Shown piece after piece: positions 61,641 through 64,000 of a stretch of 64,000 bases of DNA (positions are counted from its first letter, which is position 1; the number at the start of each line of letters is the position of its first letter). The notes beneath the pieces are model-generated. The model was not told where the DNA came from and ran no database searches. It saw only the letters and a program-made list of their open reading frames with translations. Origin of the DNA: Tupaia tana (Eukaryota; Chordata; Mammalia; Scandentia; Tupaiidae); contig JAKSZU010000031.1 of assembly GCA_026018925.1 (NCBI GenBank), positions 11,412,648-11,476,647 of the forward strand, read 5' to 3'. Both the position numbers and the translations under genes were made by a program.

Positions 61641-62146
61641 AGTTAGCTAGGTAGCTTAGCTAGTTAGCTAGGTAGATAGGTGGTTAGCTACATATGGATA
61701 GTTGGTTGGTCAGCTAGGCAGTTGACTCGTTCTAACGCTGGTTAGCTATTTAGTTAACTCAGTAGTTACCAGCTTCAGTGGCTAGTTAGCAATCTAGTTA
61801 ACTAGTTAGCTGGGTAGTCAGGTGGCTAACTACATAGTAAGTTGGTCAGCTCACTGGCTAGCTATATTGCTAATGAGGTACTTACCTAGTTATCTGGGTA
61901 GTTAGTTGCCTGGCTAGCTTGCTATTGACGTAGTTAGTTGGCTACTTGGTTAGCTAGCAAGCTAGTTAGCTAGTTAGCTAGCTCGTGATCATGCTAGCCA
62001 GTTAGCTTGTGAACTAGTTAGCTGGTTAGCTTGGCAGATAGCTAAGTAGTCAGCTCCACAGATAAGTAAATAGCTCACTGACCAAGTAGCTAGCTACATA
62101 ATTAGCCTAAGTAGATAGCCAACTAACTAGCTCACTAGCTGGCTAG
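61641..62146. repeat. 506-bp degenerate TAGC/TAGT tetranucleotide array
   Basis: Dominated by TTAGCTAGTTAGCTAG-type units with GGTAGATAG, AACTAGTTAGCTGG and CAGCTCAC variants; degeneracy rises toward the right. TAGCTA and CTAG are self-complementary, so the array can form many short hairpins. A period of four with TAG (and CTA) places stop codons in every frame of both strands. No open frame of 60 codons crosses it. Confidence 0.95.
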
Positions 62147-62457
62147 ACAGTGGAACTGAAGTGTGCAGAGAAGAGTACTGGGCCTCTGCCAGTGGAGGTT
62201 CCTGTCTAAGTATTCAGCCCAAAGTCTCCATCTCCAGATTGTCATCGGCTTACCCAACACCGAGAAGAATGTTCCCCCGCACGGCATCCCACGGTCGGCA
62301 CTCACTCCGCACCCTGCAGACGGACAGTCACCACCCGCCACCCTGACTTCTCGGTGTCCTCTTCCAGTGACTCCAGCCCACCCTCACATTCTCTGCTCTC
62401 CTCCAGTCCTCTGCTGTGTCTCCTTCATCACAAGCCACAATGAAAAGTTGTCCTTCT
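62147..62457. other. unique sequence, no gene
   Basis: GC-balanced with CpGs (CGCACGGCATCCCACGGTCG near 62280). Overlapping 60-150 codon frames have no recognised domain. Confidence 0.5.
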
Positions 62458-62547
62458 GGGGGCCAGCAGGTAGCATGGTGGTTAAGGGGCTGGACTCTCA
62501 CATGGCCGAATATGGTTCAAGTCCCAGCAAACCTGGTGGTTTACTTT

Positions 62548-62593
<46 letters not shown>

Positions 62594-62656
62594 TTCTGCT
62601 GAGCACATGTACCTTGTAGCAAATTAAATGATAATAATCAATATCTTTACAAATAT
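62458..62656 (+). mobile_element. SINE-S copy with TSD
   Basis: AGTTGTCCT on both sides (62446-62454, 62657-62665). B box GGTTCAAGTCC, (CT)n 62553-62587, end CTTGTAGCAAATTAAATG. Confidence 0.94.
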
Positions 62657-62669
62657 AGTTGTCCTCTTT

Positions 62670-63078
62670 ATCGTCTCTCCAATTTCTCTCCCATCAATTT
62701 AAGAGATCTCTGTGTCTTTGCTGCACTGCTCATTAAACCGCCAGGCTGCTGCTTCTCCAAGCTGGTTGTCTGCATAGATGCATTAACATATCTTGGGGAG
62801 CTTGGTAGGAATAAATTTCTGGGCATCATTCCAGCTAGGCTGCGTGAAAACTGTTGGCCACATCACCTTGGCATCGGCCGTATGAACAGCCTCCAGGTCT
62901 GCCGGCTGGAATGGTGGGTGTGAGAACCCAACGCTTGGTGTGTTTAGAAGCTGTGTTGGGAAGAGGATAAGCTGTGTGCTTACACCTCCACGTCCACATG
63001 GTCTGCTTCGTTCTGAATGGTGATGGATTTTCTATGGCTAATGAGCTCACTGTACCAACTACAGCAATTTGACTTGGT
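62670..63078. other. unique sequence, no gene
   Basis: The 71-codon minus frame (62835-63050) has no recognised domain. Confidence 0.5.
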
Positions 63079-63330
63079 TTTTAAGAGAGGTTTTTGCTAT
63101 AGGGCACCTGTGCTCATCAGAGAGATAGAGACAGAGATACAGAAAGTGAGAAATCACCCCCCAGGGGGGATGGCCACACCGCAATCCCTTCGCCTCCATT
63201 CTCCTCTTGGGATCTTGGGCACGCACGCACATGTGCCTGGCATGAGTTTAAGCCACCAGGTCCAGGACACGAACTGCGGTCTACTATATGGGAGTTCAGC
63301 TACATAGCTGTTATGCTAACTGCTGGTCCC
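63079..63330 (-). mobile_element. SINE-L, young-type B-box region
   Basis: B box on minus AGTTCGTGTCC, a CpG-decayed form of GGTTCGCGTCC. Palindrome CCCCCCAGGGGGG, head end TAACTGCTGGTCCC. Confidence 0.95.
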
Positions 63331-63487
63331 TATTATTATTATTTTAAATTTGCTATAGGGTGGGTAAACTCAGTAGAGAGACACAGAGGAAGAGAGAGAA
63401 AGTGAGAAAGCAAACCGCCATGTCCAGGACTCAAACCGTGCTTGGTCATGTGGAAGCCCAGCACCTGAACTGCCACCTGCTGGCCCC
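63331..63487 (-). mobile_element. SINE-S copy
   Basis: TATTATTATTATTTTAAATT tail complement immediately after the preceding SINE head. B box on minus GGTTTGAGTCC. Confidence 0.92.
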
Positions 63488-63500
63488 CACGGGTATTCTT

Positions 63501-63781
63501 TTTTTTATTTTTTAAGAGGCTTTTGTGTTAAGGCACATGTGTTAGGCTCACTAAGGAGAGAGAAAGAGAGACAGAGACACTGAGAGGCAAGGTGAGAATC
63601 ACCCCCGGGGTGGGGGATGGCCACGCTGCAATCCCTTCTCCTCCATTCTCCTTCTGGGACTTGCACGCACATGCACCCTGCATGAGTTCTAAACTTCTGG
63701 GCCCAGGACTTGAACTGTGGTCAGCCACATGGGAGTCCCGCAACATAACGGCTATGCCATCTGCTGCCCCCCCCCACTAAT
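63501..63781 (-). mobile_element. SINE-L copy with TSD
   Basis: GGGTATTCTT at 63491-63500 and 63782-63791. B box on minus AGTTCAAGTCC, palindrome CCCCCGGGGTGGGGG, head end with C9 run. Confidence 0.93.
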
Positions 63782-63791
63782 GGGTATTCTT

Positions 63792-64000
63792 CATAATGAG
63801 GAAAAGAAATAGCCGTAACCAGGGTAACCTTGAAATCCACCTCCAGGTAGAAAATTATTGGACCTGATTTTGGAACATGATGTTATTGCAATGTAATTTA
63901 ATCTTGAAATCTATGTGGCTGTGAGATATATTTGTGGTATGGTATGTGTGGTGTTTATATAATCACTGAGAAGATACATGTATATATATACATACACACA
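63792..64000. other. unique AT-rich sequence, no gene
   Basis: Nothing recognised. Ends in a TATATA/CACACA stretch at the window edge. Confidence 0.55.

Noticed and set aside
1..64000. endogenous retrovirus or LTR
   Set aside because: I looked for gag/pol-like frames, primer-binding sites and paired long repeats and saw none. The direct repeats present are SINE target-site duplications.

Overview
The window looks like a gene-free stretch of nuclear DNA from a placental mammal. The evidence is LINE-1 3' ends and an ORF2 remnant, a U4 snRNA pseudogene, a 7SL (Alu-domain) derived retroposon, long (CA)n, (CT)n and purine microsatellites, and more than a hundred tRNA-derived SINEs. I found no protein-coding gene I can defend. 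Almost every open frame longer than 60 codons lies in a SINE (either strand) or a simple repeat. I cannot name the species. The SINEs are not primate Alu, rodent B1/B2/ID, carnivore, horse, ruminant, rabbit, bat or armadillo types as I know them. A colugo (Dermoptera), whose genome is known to be rich in tRNA-derived SINEs, is one candidate, held at low confidence.

Four retroposon classes are used as working names. SINE-L (about 260 bp) has a tRNA-like head with pol III A and B boxes, a body with a C-run/G-run palindrome, a TCTCTG-rich stretch, and the end CCCTATAGCAAAA plus an A tail. SINE-S (about 150-190 bp) has the same head but lacks most of the body, and ends GGTCAAATTAAAATAAATAA or TAGCAAATTAAATAATAATAA. 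SINE-D (about 210-250 bp) has a different head (GGTGGCCCAG-AGTAAAA) and ends near CTCATGAGAG or CTCATGGAAG. A single tRNA/7SL composite lies at 50306-50588. By eye there are about 110 SINE copies, perhaps 35-40% of the window, in both orientations, many nested. Five copies of a roughly 71-84 bp mariner-type MITE (3183, 21613, 38709, 42338, 48311) are a separate DNA-transposon layer. L1 is sparse: 3557-4345, 7995-8620, 11070-11372, 53975-54207, and probably the A-rich retroposon ends at 48783 and 59281.

Layout: 1-13 kb is dense SINE plus three L1 3' ends and a degenerate ATCT array (6473-7390). From 14 to 19 kb SINEs are sparser, with unique islands. From 19 to 36 kb is dense SINE with a GC-richer, SINE-free island at 29489-30800. 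From 36 to 50 kb come the mariner MITEs, the U4 pseudogene (40499-40567) and two long purine tracts that grew inside SINE insertions. From 50 to 60 kb come the 7SL composite, an 80-bp block shared by two SINEs, an AT-rich SINE-free island (56392-57497) and three successive insertions into one target site (58240-59008). From 60 to 64 kb is mostly SINEs plus a 506-bp TAGC/TAGT array (61641-62146).

Nothing here works together as an operon or pathway. The biology is retrotransposition: SINEs, presumably copied by L1 machinery, insert at A-rich targets, nest in each other's tails, and seed microsatellites. Coordinates of diverged SINEs are good to about 10 bp; those with target-site duplications (TSDs) are exact or nearly so.
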